From positions 1-43,539 of the forward strand of contig QUFC01000040.1 of the NCBI GenBank assembly GCA_003478355.1: a stretch of 43,539 nt of DNA. The letters are read 5' to 3'. Below are positions 17,490 to 26,669 of this stretch, one piece after another (position 1 is the stretch's first letter; each line of letters begins with the position of its first letter). This DNA comes from Lachnospiraceae bacterium AM48-27BH. GTDB taxonomy: Bacteria > Bacillota > Clostridia > Lachnospirales > Lachnospiraceae. The position numbers were made by a program, and so were the translations under genes. The notes beneath the pieces are model-generated. The model searched no databases. It saw nothing but the letters and a program-made list of their open reading frames with translations, and was not told where the DNA came from.

Positions 17490-17531
17490 GTAGGTCTGCG
17501 CAATTGCTGCGCTGACCGTAAGAAATATAGG
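17490..17531 (+). repeat. Intergenic palindromic repeat, copy A
   Basis: GTAGGTCTGCGCA, two variable bases, then TGCTGCGCTGACCGTAAGAA and a closing ATAGG; the same sequence recurs at 41698-41740. The core folds as GGTCTGCGCA against TGCGCTGACC with one mismatch. A second perfect 7-bp hairpin (CCGGTCA/TGACCGG at 17533-17556) follows immediately, just before the M28 peptidase gene. Confidence 0.7.
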
Positions 17532-17562
17532 TCCGGTCAGAATCGTTAGTGACCGGTTGTGA

Positions 17563-19602
17563 ATGATTAGGAAAAAGAGAGTGAGCAGACAGGTGAATAA
17601 GGACAAGTTAAGTATCATGCCGTGGATCAACACGGAATATTCGTATAAACTGGCAAAACGCATGGAACAGTTCCGGTCCAATCCGGTTCTGGGTTATCGC
17701 CCGGCTGGTTCGGCAGCGGAGTTTGCCACCGGAGAGATGCTTTTTCAGGAGATGGAGCGGATCGGATTAAAGGATGTACATAAAGATGCCATCCGGGTAG
17801 ATTCCTGGGAATTCCACAAGGCAGAGCTGGTATGGAACACAGAAGATGGAAGTGAGGGCCTGCGTGCAGTTCTTGGTGGCTATCAGACCAATTTCCAGAC
17901 AGGCGGCCCCAGGGAGTTTGGCCTGGTCTATGTGGGAAAGGGAACTGCAGAGGATTATGACGGAAAAGATGTAAAAGGGAAATTAGTGCTGGCAGACATC
18001 AACCAGAGAGAAGAATGGTGGATCAATTTCCCGGTATATCAGGCTTATGTCCGGGGAGCAGCAGCTTTTATTGCCGTGCAGGAAGGCGGCTTTGCGGAGA
18101 TTCATGATGAGGCGTTAAATGCCCAGGATATCGCCGGACCGGCAGAGGCAGCAGCATTTTCCATGTCCAGGGCAGACGCAGCGGTGTTAAAGCGGGCTCT
18201 GGAGGGCAAAGAGGAGATCCGGGTATGGTTTGACGCCGATACCTGCGTGAAGGAGAAACAGACCTCTTATAATATTATTGGTACAATTCCGGGAGAAGAC
18301 CAGGAGCAGATGATCCTGCTTTCCGCCCATTATGATTCCTATTTCAGCGGATTTCAGGATGATAATGCAGCGGTTGCATTGATGTTCGGTATCGCCAAAG
18401 CTCTGATCGACAGTGGGTATAAGCCGAAGAAAACTCTGGTATTTGCGGCATTGGCAGCAGAAGAGTGGGGAATCGTCAATTCTAAATATGACTGGTCTAC
18501 AGGCGCATACCAGCAGGTATTTCATGTACGTCCGGAGTGGCAGGGAAAAGTGGTTGCAGATTTAAACTTCGAGCTTCCTGCCCATGCCCATGATACAAAG
18601 GATGCAGTCCGTACTGTTTATGAGTATGTGACATTTTTAACAAAAGCAATCGAAGGAATTCCGGTGGACCCGGAGGCTTATCCGGACGGATTGGAGATCC
18701 ATGCACCGATCCAGACCATGTCGGACGATTTTTCCATGGCAATCTCCGGTATCCCTTCTATGGTCAACGAGTTTGCCGATGGCTCTTTTATGGAGACCCA
18801 CTATCACTCTCAGTTTGATAATGAGGATTATTATCATGAACCGGTGTACCGCTTCCATCATCTGTTATATGGAACCCTGGTGAAGGAATTTGATAAGATC
18901 GTGCTGCCGCCATTTGATTTTTCCGTGTTGTTTGAGGCTATGAACAAGAGTCTGGATATGCGATATTCAGGAATCATCGGAGATCTGGGTGAGAAGTTAA
19001 ATCAGGTGACGATAGAAGCAGCGTCTCTTGGTAAAGAAGTATATCAGTGGATCGAGAAGGTCAATGAGTCCGGCGCGGCTCTGAAAAATGCGGAAGAATA
19101 CCGGAAGATCCTTATGAATGCGTTCCGCAAAGCCCAGGATTCCTTTGTCCGTCTGGATTGGCAGGACACTGTGCTGTTCCCGCAGCAGGCAGTGAGACAG
19201 AATCTGACTCATGTAAAAGACGCCATCTCCCGTCTGGAGCAGGGCAATGCCATTGGTGCGCTGGATGCGATCTATGAGATCGACAACAACTGCTATGCCT
19301 TCCAGTTTGACGAGGAAGTGTTTAACTATTTTACCGACTATGTATTCTGTCAGCCAAAAGAGCGGTTACAGTGGGGGGCGGGCCGTATCGTCCATCATGA
19401 GAACCTGTTCCAGTTGGTGCAGAAATTAAAGAAAAAATCGGTTCCCGGAGAGGCAGATTTTGACGAAGAGCTGCGTATCTTAAACCGGGTGAGAAAGAAT
19501 CAGGAGGAGTGCTATAAGTCTGATCTGGAATACATGATCCGTGAAACTGAAAATATCATCAACAGCCTGAAAAAGATCCAACAGATGGCTGGAAAGGAAT
19601 AA
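17563..19602 (+). CDS. M28-family zinc metallopeptidase
   Basis: Up to 679 residues. The M28 metal-ligand pattern is complete: SAHYDS (His and Asp) near residue 250, DDNAAVA (Asp) near 268, AAEEWG (Glu-Glu) near 300 and a final His in HYHSQFDNED near 410. A PA-type insert is likely between residues 100 and 215. The C-terminal ~230 residues are helical and not typical of minimal M28 enzymes. There is no signal peptide, so it is probably cytosolic. The start is uncertain: ATG 17563 has no good ribosome binding site, and GTG 17593 or ATG 17617 (AAGGA upstream; the protein would begin MPWINTEYSYKLAKRM) are realistic alternatives. It probably acts on peptides or amides with the preceding hydrolase. 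Confidence 0.85.
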   Translation: MIRKKRVSRQVNKDKLSIMPWINTEYSYKLAKRMEQFRSNPVLGYRPAGSAAEFATGEMLFQEMERIGLKDVHKDAIRVDSWEFHKAELVWNTEDGSEGLRAVLGGYQTNFQTGGPREFGLVYVGKGTAEDYDGKDVKGKLVLADINQREEWWINFPVYQAYVRGAAAFIAVQEGGFAEIHDEALNAQDIAGPAEAAAFSMSRADAAVLKRALEGKEEIRVWFDADTCVKEKQTSYNIIGTIPGEDQEQMILLSAHYDSYFSGFQDDNAAVALMFGIAKALIDSGYKPKKTLVFAALAAEEWGIVNSKYDWSTGAYQQVFHVRPEWQGKVVADLNFELPAHAHDTKDAVRTVYEYVTFLTKAIEGIPVDPEAYPDGLEIHAPIQTMSDDFSMAISGIPSMVNEFADGSFMETHYHSQFDNEDYYHEPVYRFHHLLYGTLVKEFDKIVLPPFDFSVLFEAMNKSLDMRYSGIIGDLGEKLNQVTIEAASLGKEVYQWIEKVNESGAALKNAEEYRKILMNAFRKAQDSFVRLDWQDTVLFPQQAVRQNLTHVKDAISRLEQGNAIGALDAIYEIDNNCYAFQFDEEVFNYFTDYVFCQPKERLQWGAGRIVHHENLFQLVQKLKKKSVPGEADFDEELRILNRVRKNQEECYKSDLEYMIRETENIINSLKKIQQMAGKE

Positions 19603-19660
19603 AGAAGATAACTGTGAGGGAACGAAACACTTACTGAACAGTTACGAAAAAGGACATTAT

Positions 19661-20296
19661 ATGGATAGTGATAAGTTATACCGAGTGAAAAAAGAAGATA
19701 TTCCCAAATTGGAACAGTTGTTGACGGTCTGTTTTGCCCAGGATCCATTATATGGTCATCTGATCCCGGACGAGGATACCAGAAAACGGCTATTGCCAGA
19801 ATTGTTCCATTGTGACCTGGAAGAAATGTTTGCCACCTGTGAGATTTTCGCCGACAGCCCGGAATTAAATGGTGTGCTGGTGGTTTCTGACGAGTCGGAA
19901 CCGTATAATTTCTTCCAATATTATGCAACGGAACTTCATGCCTATTTAAAAACAGATGAGTATCTGATCAAGGAAGATCCCAGTCTGAAGACCTTCTGGA
20001 ACTTTATTCTGGGTAAAGATTATCTGAACTCCAAATGGACCGATCAGCTTCATCAGGAAGAGAGACTTCATATTATCTATCTGGCTGTAGATCCGGCCAT
20101 GCAGCACCATGGGATTTCCGCTCTTCTGATGAACGAGGCCATCGCGTATGCCCATCAACATCATCTGATGATCTCGCTGGAGACCCATAACGAGCATAAT
20201 GTGGCGTTGTATCAGCATTTTGGGTTTAAGCTGTATGGGGTGCTGGAGAAGCACTTTGATCTGAAGCAGTATTGCATGATTCGGGAAGTGCAGTAA
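19661..20296 (+). CDS. GNAT-family N-acetyltransferase
   Basis: 211 residues. The C-terminal half shows the GNAT acetyl-CoA pattern: strand IIYLAVDPAMQHHGISALLMNEAIAYA (motif A, with Q/H-x-x-G-x-[GS/A] slightly divergent), then ISLETHNEHNVALYQHFGFKL (motif B). The N-terminal half is typical of acetyltransferases of small molecules. AAAGGA precedes ATG 19661. It follows the M28 peptidase by 58 bases and may share its transcript. Substrate unknown. Confidence 0.85.
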   Translation: MDSDKLYRVKKEDIPKLEQLLTVCFAQDPLYGHLIPDEDTRKRLLPELFHCDLEEMFATCEIFADSPELNGVLVVSDESEPYNFFQYYATELHAYLKTDEYLIKEDPSLKTFWNFILGKDYLNSKWTDQLHQEERLHIIYLAVDPAMQHHGISALLMNEAIAYAHQHHLMISLETHNEHNVALYQHFGFKLYGVLEKHFDLKQYCMIREVQ

Positions 20297-20327
20297 GGAA
20301 TGCTGACAACTCAAAATTAAATTTTAT

Positions 20328-20367
20328 GGGGCATAGAAGAGAAATTTAAGTATCTCTTCTATGTCCC
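20328..20367. terminator. Bidirectional terminator between convergent genes
   Basis: A 15-bp stem (from GGGGCATAGAAGAGA at 20328 to its complement ending at 20367) with one wobble. It lies between the acetyltransferase and the convergent permease, with A- and T-rich flanks. Confidence 0.75.
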
Positions 20368-20397
20368 TAATTTGTTATGTGACTGTGTATGAAAACA

Positions 20398-21819
20398 TTA
20401 TAACCCAATTGCGGAGAAGCCTGGCCAGATCAGATAAAGCAGGTAGCCGAGAACGATGGAGCTGATCAGACAGACTGGAACGGTTTTTAATCCCCATTTT
20501 ACCATCTTGTTCATATTAGCACCATAGCCGGATACCATAGCTGGACCGGCACCAGAAGATGGCAGGCAGATAGAAATATTGCAGGCCGCATAAACTAATA
20601 AAAGGAAAGGAATTGGATTATAGCCAAGACCACTCATAGTGGTGATTACAATTGGACCAATTAATGCAATACATCCGGTAATGGTCATAATGTTTGCAAA
20701 GAAGCAGCCTAGGATTGAAAAAACGATGATGGCAGCTAAGGGTCCTTTGTCGGCGATAGGGGTTAAAACTTCCGCAATCATTCCTCCAACATTACTTGTT
20801 GTAATGACATTACCAAGAGCAGTACCACCAGCAATCAGAAGAAATACACCCCATTTAATTCGGGGCATAGACCATCCCCATTCCAAAACAGGCTTGTTGT
20901 TTTCTCCGGGAAGAACGAAACATAACAGGGCAGCTAGCAGGAAAATATAGTTTGCTGTAAGGGTTGGAAACAGTTTTTGGAATAATGGGCGGGCAAGAGA
21001 GAGACCAAATGCGCCAATGAAGAGAACAGCACTGATGATTTCACCGCGATTCATATGCCCCATTGCGTTTAACTCAGCCTGAAGGGCCTCTCTGGTGCCT
21101 GGGAGTTCCTTGAATTCGATTTTATTGGTCAGCAGAAGGATTAACATAGGAACACTGACGATCAATACCAAAGGAACAACTCGGATGATCCAGTCGATAT
21201 ACATCATTTCTGAACCAGTATATTCTTCGATCAGGTTTACTACCACCAGGTTCATAGCACCACCAAGAGGAGTGCCGAAGCCAACATTGGATCCCCAGGC
21301 AACTGCTAATAAAGCCATAGTTGCGTAATTGGATTCTGAGATCCTGTCATCAGAAATATTTGCAGCATGAATAGTGGTCAGTACGATTGGAAACAGAGCA
21401 GCGGCAACAGCTGCATTGGCTACGCAGGAAGATAATACAACGGATAAGGCAAACCACATAATAATCAGTTTCTTTGGATTGTTACCTACCCGCATCATAA
21501 TATTTAATGCCAGCCGGCGGTCAAATCCCCATTTGGTCCATGCCAGTGTGATGATGTTGGCACTGAGCAGTAGGACAACCGTTGCATTAAAATAAGTGGC
21601 TAAGACAGATTTTGTCTCAGCAATTTTGAAAAGCTGGACGATTAAAATGGGAAGCAGGGCAGTGACTGCCGGAGCAACAGGTTGCATGATCCACCATAGC
21701 AACATCCATAAGAGAAGACCAATAGCACCGCGGGCTGTAGTATCAAGACCACCAAAAGGAATAAGCATCATCAAAGCAAATGCAATGGGACCAGCAAGAA
21801 TTTGAAATAGTTTTTTCAT
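20398..21819 (-). CDS. SLC13/DASS-type anion permease
   Basis: 473 residues with about 12 membrane spans. Family features include SSCVANAAVAAALFPI and a second ...ITGCIALIGPIVIT / LPSSGAGPAMVSGYG region, which form the paired hairpin motifs of divalent-anion:sodium symporters. Ribosome binding site GAGGTG upstream. It is intact, unlike the other permease at 14.6 kb. It follows the enolase-superfamily gene in the same direction with a 41-base gap, so its cargo is probably the acid sugar that the enzyme dehydrates; a sugar-acid substrate is inferred from this pairing. Confidence 0.85.
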   Translation of the reverse strand: MKKLFQILAGPIAFALMMLIPFGGLDTTARGAIGLLLWMLLWWIMQPVAPAVTALLPILIVQLFKIAETKSVLATYFNATVVLLLSANIITLAWTKWGFDRRLALNIMMRVGNNPKKLIIMWFALSVVLSSCVANAAVAAALFPIVLTTIHAANISDDRISESNYATMALLAVAWGSNVGFGTPLGGAMNLVVVNLIEEYTGSEMMYIDWIIRVVPLVLIVSVPMLILLLTNKIEFKELPGTREALQAELNAMGHMNRGEIISAVLFIGAFGLSLARPLFQKLFPTLTANYIFLLAALLCFVLPGENNKPVLEWGWSMPRIKWGVFLLIAGGTALGNVITTSNVGGMIAEVLTPIADKGPLAAIIVFSILGCFFANIMTITGCIALIGPIVITTMSGLGYNPIPFLLLVYAACNISICLPSSGAGPAMVSGYGANMNKMVKWGLKTVPVCLISSIVLGYLLYLIWPGFSAIGL

Positions 21820-21860
21820 TCAGGCACCTCTTTTTCAGAACAAAGATTAATAGGTTTTTG

Positions 21861-22988
21861 TTATGCTCCAAGCATATTCAGACGAATCGGTTTTGCTTTT
21901 TCATATGGATGTTCTTTTAACATATCCAGATTTAAATTAACACCGAGTCCAGGTTCTTCTGGTACGTTAAAGATACCATTTTTAACATCCCAGTAGCGGT
22001 CAGAGAATTCTCTTAACCAGGGTGCTTCAGCTGGATGGTATTCCAGGTGCATAAAGTTCTTCATAACTGCAGCAGTCTGGAGAGAAGCAGCGCAGGTGAT
22101 AACACTACACATGTTATGTGGTGAGATGAGGACATCGTAGGTTTCAAGCAGGGAATTAACTTTCATCATACCTGTAATACCGCCCACATAACGAATGTCG
22201 GGCATATAGACGTCCATACACTGCTCTTGGAGAAGAGGAAGCATTGCTTCTGCACCAGTCTGCATTTCTCCACCGGCTATAAGGAGTCCACTTTCTTCAC
22301 GGAATTTGCGTAGCAGTTCAGGCTTTTTCTCAGGAATTGGAGTCTCTAACCAGAATGGATTATAAGGACGGAGCTTATCAGCTACATAAAGTGCTGTTTT
22401 TAAATCAAAACGCCAATGGGCATCGACGCCGATTGCGATATCATCACCAACGGCTTCGCGCATGGCGATAAATCTCTGGCAGCCAAGGTCAACCAGTTTT
22501 TTCTGGTCTTCCAGAGGTGTTCGCCAGGAAACACCGTCAAATGGATGACATTTTAAAGCCTTATTTCCTTGCTGAACTAATTCTTTGGCAAATGCGCCAA
22601 ATCCTTCTGGTGTACGATCACGAATCGCACGGTTGAATGAAGCGTAAACAGGAATTGCTTTTCGTTTTGCCCCGCCTAATAATTTATAAATAGGAACATT
22701 TAAAGCTTTACCTTTCAGATCCCACATCGCAATGTCAATTCCAGAAGCAGCAGCTGCTGTGATCAGTCCACCACCATCACCGCTGATACTACAATCGTCA
22801 TCAAGGACATTTTTTCCGATTAATTTGCTGCCAAGGTTTTTGACTGCGGCAACAACCTCAAATTCAAGTCCATCTAATGTGGCATCGCCAAAACCCATCA
22901 CTCCTTCATCGGTTTCAGCAATGACAAATACATAATTGGAGTAGACAGACGCATGTACAACTTCTGCTCTGATTGCGGTAATTTGCAT
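21861..22988 (-). CDS. Mandelate racemase/enolase-superfamily acid-sugar dehydratase
   Basis: 375 residues from ATG 22988, which has GGGGGAAA upstream; an upstream in-frame ATG at 23036 is less likely. Enolase-superfamily motifs are seen: a capping N-terminal domain, KCHPFDG (basic residue), GVDAHWRFD (first metal Asp), FWLETPIPE (Glu), IAGGEM (Glu) and ISPHN (His general base). The members closest in style are acid-sugar dehydratases such as galactonate- or RspA-like enzymes. The exact substrate cannot be read from sequence. The genes for a permease and a GntR/FCD regulator beside it suggest a small sugar-acid uptake and dehydration unit feeding the KDG pathway nearby. Confidence 0.85.
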   Translation of the reverse strand: MQITAIRAEVVHASVYSNYVFVIAETDEGVMGFGDATLDGLEFEVVAAVKNLGSKLIGKNVLDDDCSISGDGGGLITAAAASGIDIAMWDLKGKALNVPIYKLLGGAKRKAIPVYASFNRAIRDRTPEGFGAFAKELVQQGNKALKCHPFDGVSWRTPLEDQKKLVDLGCQRFIAMREAVGDDIAIGVDAHWRFDLKTALYVADKLRPYNPFWLETPIPEKKPELLRKFREESGLLIAGGEMQTGAEAMLPLLQEQCMDVYMPDIRYVGGITGMMKVNSLLETYDVLISPHNMCSVITCAASLQTAAVMKNFMHLEYHPAEAPWLREFSDRYWDVKNGIFNVPEEPGLGVNLNLDMLKEHPYEKAKPIRLNMLGA

Positions 22989-23145
22989 AGTGTTTCCCCC
23001 TTTTGTTTGTGATAATAGTACATTACAGGTTTCCAATTCTGCAGAATAGAAATAGTTGTTATTGATAATTTTAATTTACTACTGATTGATATAGTTGTCA
23101 ATACAAAATAGATAACTATTCTTTAAAAAGATGGAAAATGACAAT

Positions 23146-23166
23146 ATAGTTAAAAATTGTAACTAT
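23146..23166 (+). promoter_or_regulatory. Candidate GntR operator
   Basis: A perfect inverted repeat, ATAGTTA (23146-23152) and TAACTAT (23160-23166), with seven bases between. It abuts the -35 box of the gntR promoter. Further ATAGTT half-sites lie near 23047, 23092 and 23112 in the divergent intergenic region. Confidence 0.5.
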
Positions 23167-23167
23167 G

Positions 23168-23196
23168 TTGCTATTTTTAGAAAAATATGCTATTCT
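23168..23196 (+). promoter_or_regulatory. Promoter of the GntR regulator
   Basis: TTGCTA (23168-23173) and TATTCT (23191-23196) with 17-base spacing, about 40 bases before the start codon. Confidence 0.6.
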
Positions 23197-23235
23197 GCAA
23201 TCAATATCGGATGTATGCAATAGGAGAGAAATAAA

Positions 23236-23895
23236 ATGACATTGAAAAGAGTGGAATTACGTCAGCGGATTTATACAGAAATAAAGGAGAATATTATTTG
23301 TGGTAAATATGTCCGGGGACAGAGGTTAATCGAGACTCAGATTGCGACAGAATATGGAGTAAATAAAGCGAATATCCATGAAATCTTGTTGATGTTGCAG
23401 AAAGAAGAATTGGTACGATATGAGCCGATGAAGGGATTTTCGGTGCAAGGGATTTTCAGGGAAGATATTCAGGAAATTGCAAAAATCCGGGAAGTGTTGG
23501 AAAATGCGATTTTTGAGGATTTTTTGACAAATGCTGATCAGACAGCAGTTGATCAGGCAAAATTATTTACCCAGAGAAAAATAGCATTATTAAAAGCAGG
23601 ATTAAAAGAAGAAGCGCATAAAGAAACATTATCTACTTTTGAAATAGTTTATGCGAATACTTCTTATCAAAGAATGGTGAATATTTTGAGAATGTACCGG
23701 GAATACGTAGATTTGATGATTCATCAGGCATTTGAAGGTCCAGATGATGTGTCGATGACGATTCAGAACTCGACGCTTTTATATGAAGTGTTAGAAAAAA
23801 GAGATATTGAAATGGTGAAACAATGGACTCATATTCGTTACCAGAATGCAGTGAATAAGGCGAAGCTTTCAAAAAGCTTCCAAGAGCGTACTTGA
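23236..23895 (+). CDS. GntR-family regulator with FCD effector domain
   Basis: 219 residues. N-terminal winged helix-turn-helix (residues 8-70: IKENIICGKYVRGQRLIETQIATEYGVNKANIHEIL) followed by an all-helical FCD-like effector domain. FCD-GntR proteins usually respond to sugar acids. It is divergent from the acid-sugar dehydratase and permease operon, which is the expected target. Ribosome binding site GGAGAGAA. A bidirectional terminator follows, separating it from convergent uxaC. Confidence 0.88.
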   Translation: MTLKRVELRQRIYTEIKENIICGKYVRGQRLIETQIATEYGVNKANIHEILLMLQKEELVRYEPMKGFSVQGIFREDIQEIAKIREVLENAIFEDFLTNADQTAVDQAKLFTQRKIALLKAGLKEEAHKETLSTFEIVYANTSYQRMVNILRMYREYVDLMIHQAFEGPDDVSMTIQNSTLLYEVLEKRDIEMVKQWTHIRYQNAVNKAKLSKSFQERT

Positions 23896-23940
23896 TAGTA
23901 AAAGGAGTTCCGGAACAAAGCGGAACTCCCTTTTACTATA
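23895..23940. terminator. Bidirectional terminator between gntR and uxaC
   Basis: A long stem (ATAGTAAAAGGAGTTCCG against its complement, one bulged base), with A/T-rich tails on both sides. It serves both convergent genes. Confidence 0.8.
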
Positions 23941-23992
23941 TATTTGCAGAAAGTGCCAGAGGCAGGTTCTGCTAGTGATTTGGAATTATGAT

Positions 23993-25399
23993 TTACAGAT
24001 CAAACCCAAAGTATTTCACAGCATTGTAATAAGAAATTCCCTGAACGATCTCCTTCAGAGATTTCATATCTGCCGGATATTCGCCATTCTCAACCCATCC
24101 ACCGATCAACTCGCACATGATTCTTCTGAAGTACTCATGTCTGGTGTAGGATAAGAAGCTTCTGGAGTCAGTTAACATACCAATGAAGTTTCCTAAGCAG
24201 CCTAAGTTTGCTAAGGAGGTCATCTGCTGAGTCATACCTACTTTGTGATCATTGAACCACCAAGCAGAACCCTGCTGGATTCTTCCTGCAACGCCTGGGC
24301 CCTGGAAGCAGCCGATGATGGTGCCGATTGCAGCGTTGTCATTTGGATTTAAGGAGTACAGAATGGTCTTCGGTACTTCGTTGGTTGCACTTAATGCGTT
24401 TAAGAAATCTGCGGTCTGAGCAGATGGAGCGTAGTCGTTGATGCAGTCAAATCCGGTATCCGGACCTAATTTTGCATACATACCAGCGTTGTTATCACGC
24501 TTGCAGCCATAATGTAACTGCATTACCCAGCCGATGCGGTTGTATTCTTTTGCTAAGAACTGTAAGAAAGCAGTTTTGTATTTGGTCTGCTCTTCTTTGG
24601 TGGTAGGTTCGCCAGCTAATGCTTTCTTGAAGATGCCATCAACCTCTTCATCGCTTGCAGGCAGATACATTACATACTCGATACCATGGTCGGATACGCG
24701 GCAGCCGTTCTCAGCGAAGTAAGCCATACGGTTCTTGATTGCCTCTTTTAAGGATGCGAAATCTTTTACTTCAACACCGCTCACAGAAGATAATTTGCCG
24801 ATATATTCTGTAAAATCAGGCTTCTCGATGTTAGTAGCCTTGTCTGGTCTCCAAGCTGGAAGAACCTGAACATCGAAGGTATCATCAGCAGCGATCTTCT
24901 TGTGCCACTCCAGAGTGTCGATCGGATCATCTGTGGTACAGATCAGGGTTACGTTGGACTGTTTGATGATGTTTCTTACAGTCATGGAATCATCCTGTAA
25001 TTTTGCGTTGCACAGGTTCCAAACCTCTTCAGCAGTATCTCCATTTAAGTATCCGTCATATCCGAAGTATTTCTTTAACTCCAGATGGCTCCAGTGATAC
25101 AGTGGGTTGCCGATCAGCTTTGGCATGGTCTCAGCCCATTTCTGGAATTTCTCACGGTCAGAAGCGTCACCGGTGATGTATTTTTCCTCAACACCGTTGG
25201 AACGCATCTGGCGCCATTTATAGTGATCTCCGCCTAACCATACCTGAGTAATGTTCTCGAATTTACGGTCCTCAGCGATCTCCTGTGGATTAATGTGGCA
25301 GTGGTAGTCCAGAATCGGAACATTCTCTGCGAAATCATGGTACAGAGTTTTTGCCATGTCTGTGGAAAGTAAGAAATCTTTGTCCATAAACTGTTTCAT
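23993..25399 (-). CDS. uxaC: Glucuronate isomerase (uronate isomerase)
   Basis: 468 residues, the normal UxaC length. Recognised from the family N-terminus with ILDYHCHINPQEI (metal-site HxH), TQVWLGGDHYKWRQMR, CTTDDPIDTLEWH and AWWFNDHKVGM near the C-terminus. UxaC interconverts D-glucuronate/D-fructuronate and D-galacturonate/D-tagaturonate, the first cytosolic step of hexuronate breakdown. AAGGAGGAG precedes the start. It lies 20 bases after the lacI-type gene on the same strand, so they probably form one transcript from the lacI promoter. Confidence 0.95.
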   Translation of the reverse strand: MKQFMDKDFLLSTDMAKTLYHDFAENVPILDYHCHINPQEIAEDRKFENITQVWLGGDHYKWRQMRSNGVEEKYITGDASDREKFQKWAETMPKLIGNPLYHWSHLELKKYFGYDGYLNGDTAEEVWNLCNAKLQDDSMTVRNIIKQSNVTLICTTDDPIDTLEWHKKIAADDTFDVQVLPAWRPDKATNIEKPDFTEYIGKLSSVSGVEVKDFASLKEAIKNRMAYFAENGCRVSDHGIEYVMYLPASDEEVDGIFKKALAGEPTTKEEQTKYKTAFLQFLAKEYNRIGWVMQLHYGCKRDNNAGMYAKLGPDTGFDCINDYAPSAQTADFLNALSATNEVPKTILYSLNPNDNAAIGTIIGCFQGPGVAGRIQQGSAWWFNDHKVGMTQQMTSLANLGCLGNFIGMLTDSRSFLSYTRHEYFRRIMCELIGGWVENGEYPADMKSLKEIVQGISYYNAVKYFGFDL

Positions 25400-25419
25400 G
25401 AAATAACTCCTCCTTAAAA

Positions 25420-26430
<1,011 letters not shown>

Positions 26431-26439
26431 TCATAATTC

Positions 26440-26453
26440 TGTAAGCGCTTACA
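26440..26453 (-). promoter_or_regulatory. LacI-type operator (or CcpA cre) at the lacI-uxaC promoter
   Basis: Perfect palindrome TGTAAGCGCTTACA. An identical copy is at 34456-34469 by uxaA. It lies 10 bases downstream of the -10 box of the lacI promoter, a classic repressor position. The sequence also fits the catabolite control (CcpA) cre consensus, so the owner is not certain. Confidence 0.75.
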
Positions 26454-26463
26454 ATTCAGTTTT

Positions 26464-26492
26464 ATTATAACGGTAACGTAAGAAAAATGCAA
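26464..26492 (-). promoter_or_regulatory. lacI-uxaC promoter
   Basis: On the minus strand, TTGCAT (26487-26492) and TATAAT (26464-26469) with an exact 17-base spacer. The start codon is about 40 bases downstream. Confidence 0.8.
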
Positions 26493-26567
26493 GGATTTCT
26501 CTCATTGATTTTGGAAAAAAGATACTATAAACTGGAATTTATCTATTAACTCTCTTAACTTTCCCCT

Positions 26568-26577
26568 ATTTTCAAGG
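26568..26577 (+). repeat. Candidate attachment site, integrase end
   Basis: ATTTTCAAGG, repeated at 32694-32703. It is adjacent to the integrase 3' end, as expected for this integrase type. A 10-bp match alone is weak; the support comes from its position outside the arm motifs. Confidence 0.55.
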
Positions 26578-26608
26578 CTTCCCGCCATTGAAAATTCTAT
26601 ATATGTAT

Positions 26609-26653
26609 CCTTTTCCCTTGTTTTTGCCCTTATGGGATAATTACAAGGGAAAA
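26609..26653. repeat. Integrase arm-type sites, integrase end
   Basis: TTTTCCCTTGT, then TTTGCCCTTA, then an inverted ACAAGGGAAAA. The same motifs occur in both orientations at the other end (32591-32673), as for arm-binding sites of Tn916-type integrases. Confidence 0.55.
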
Positions 26654-26669
26654 TTCATTATTCAGTTGT

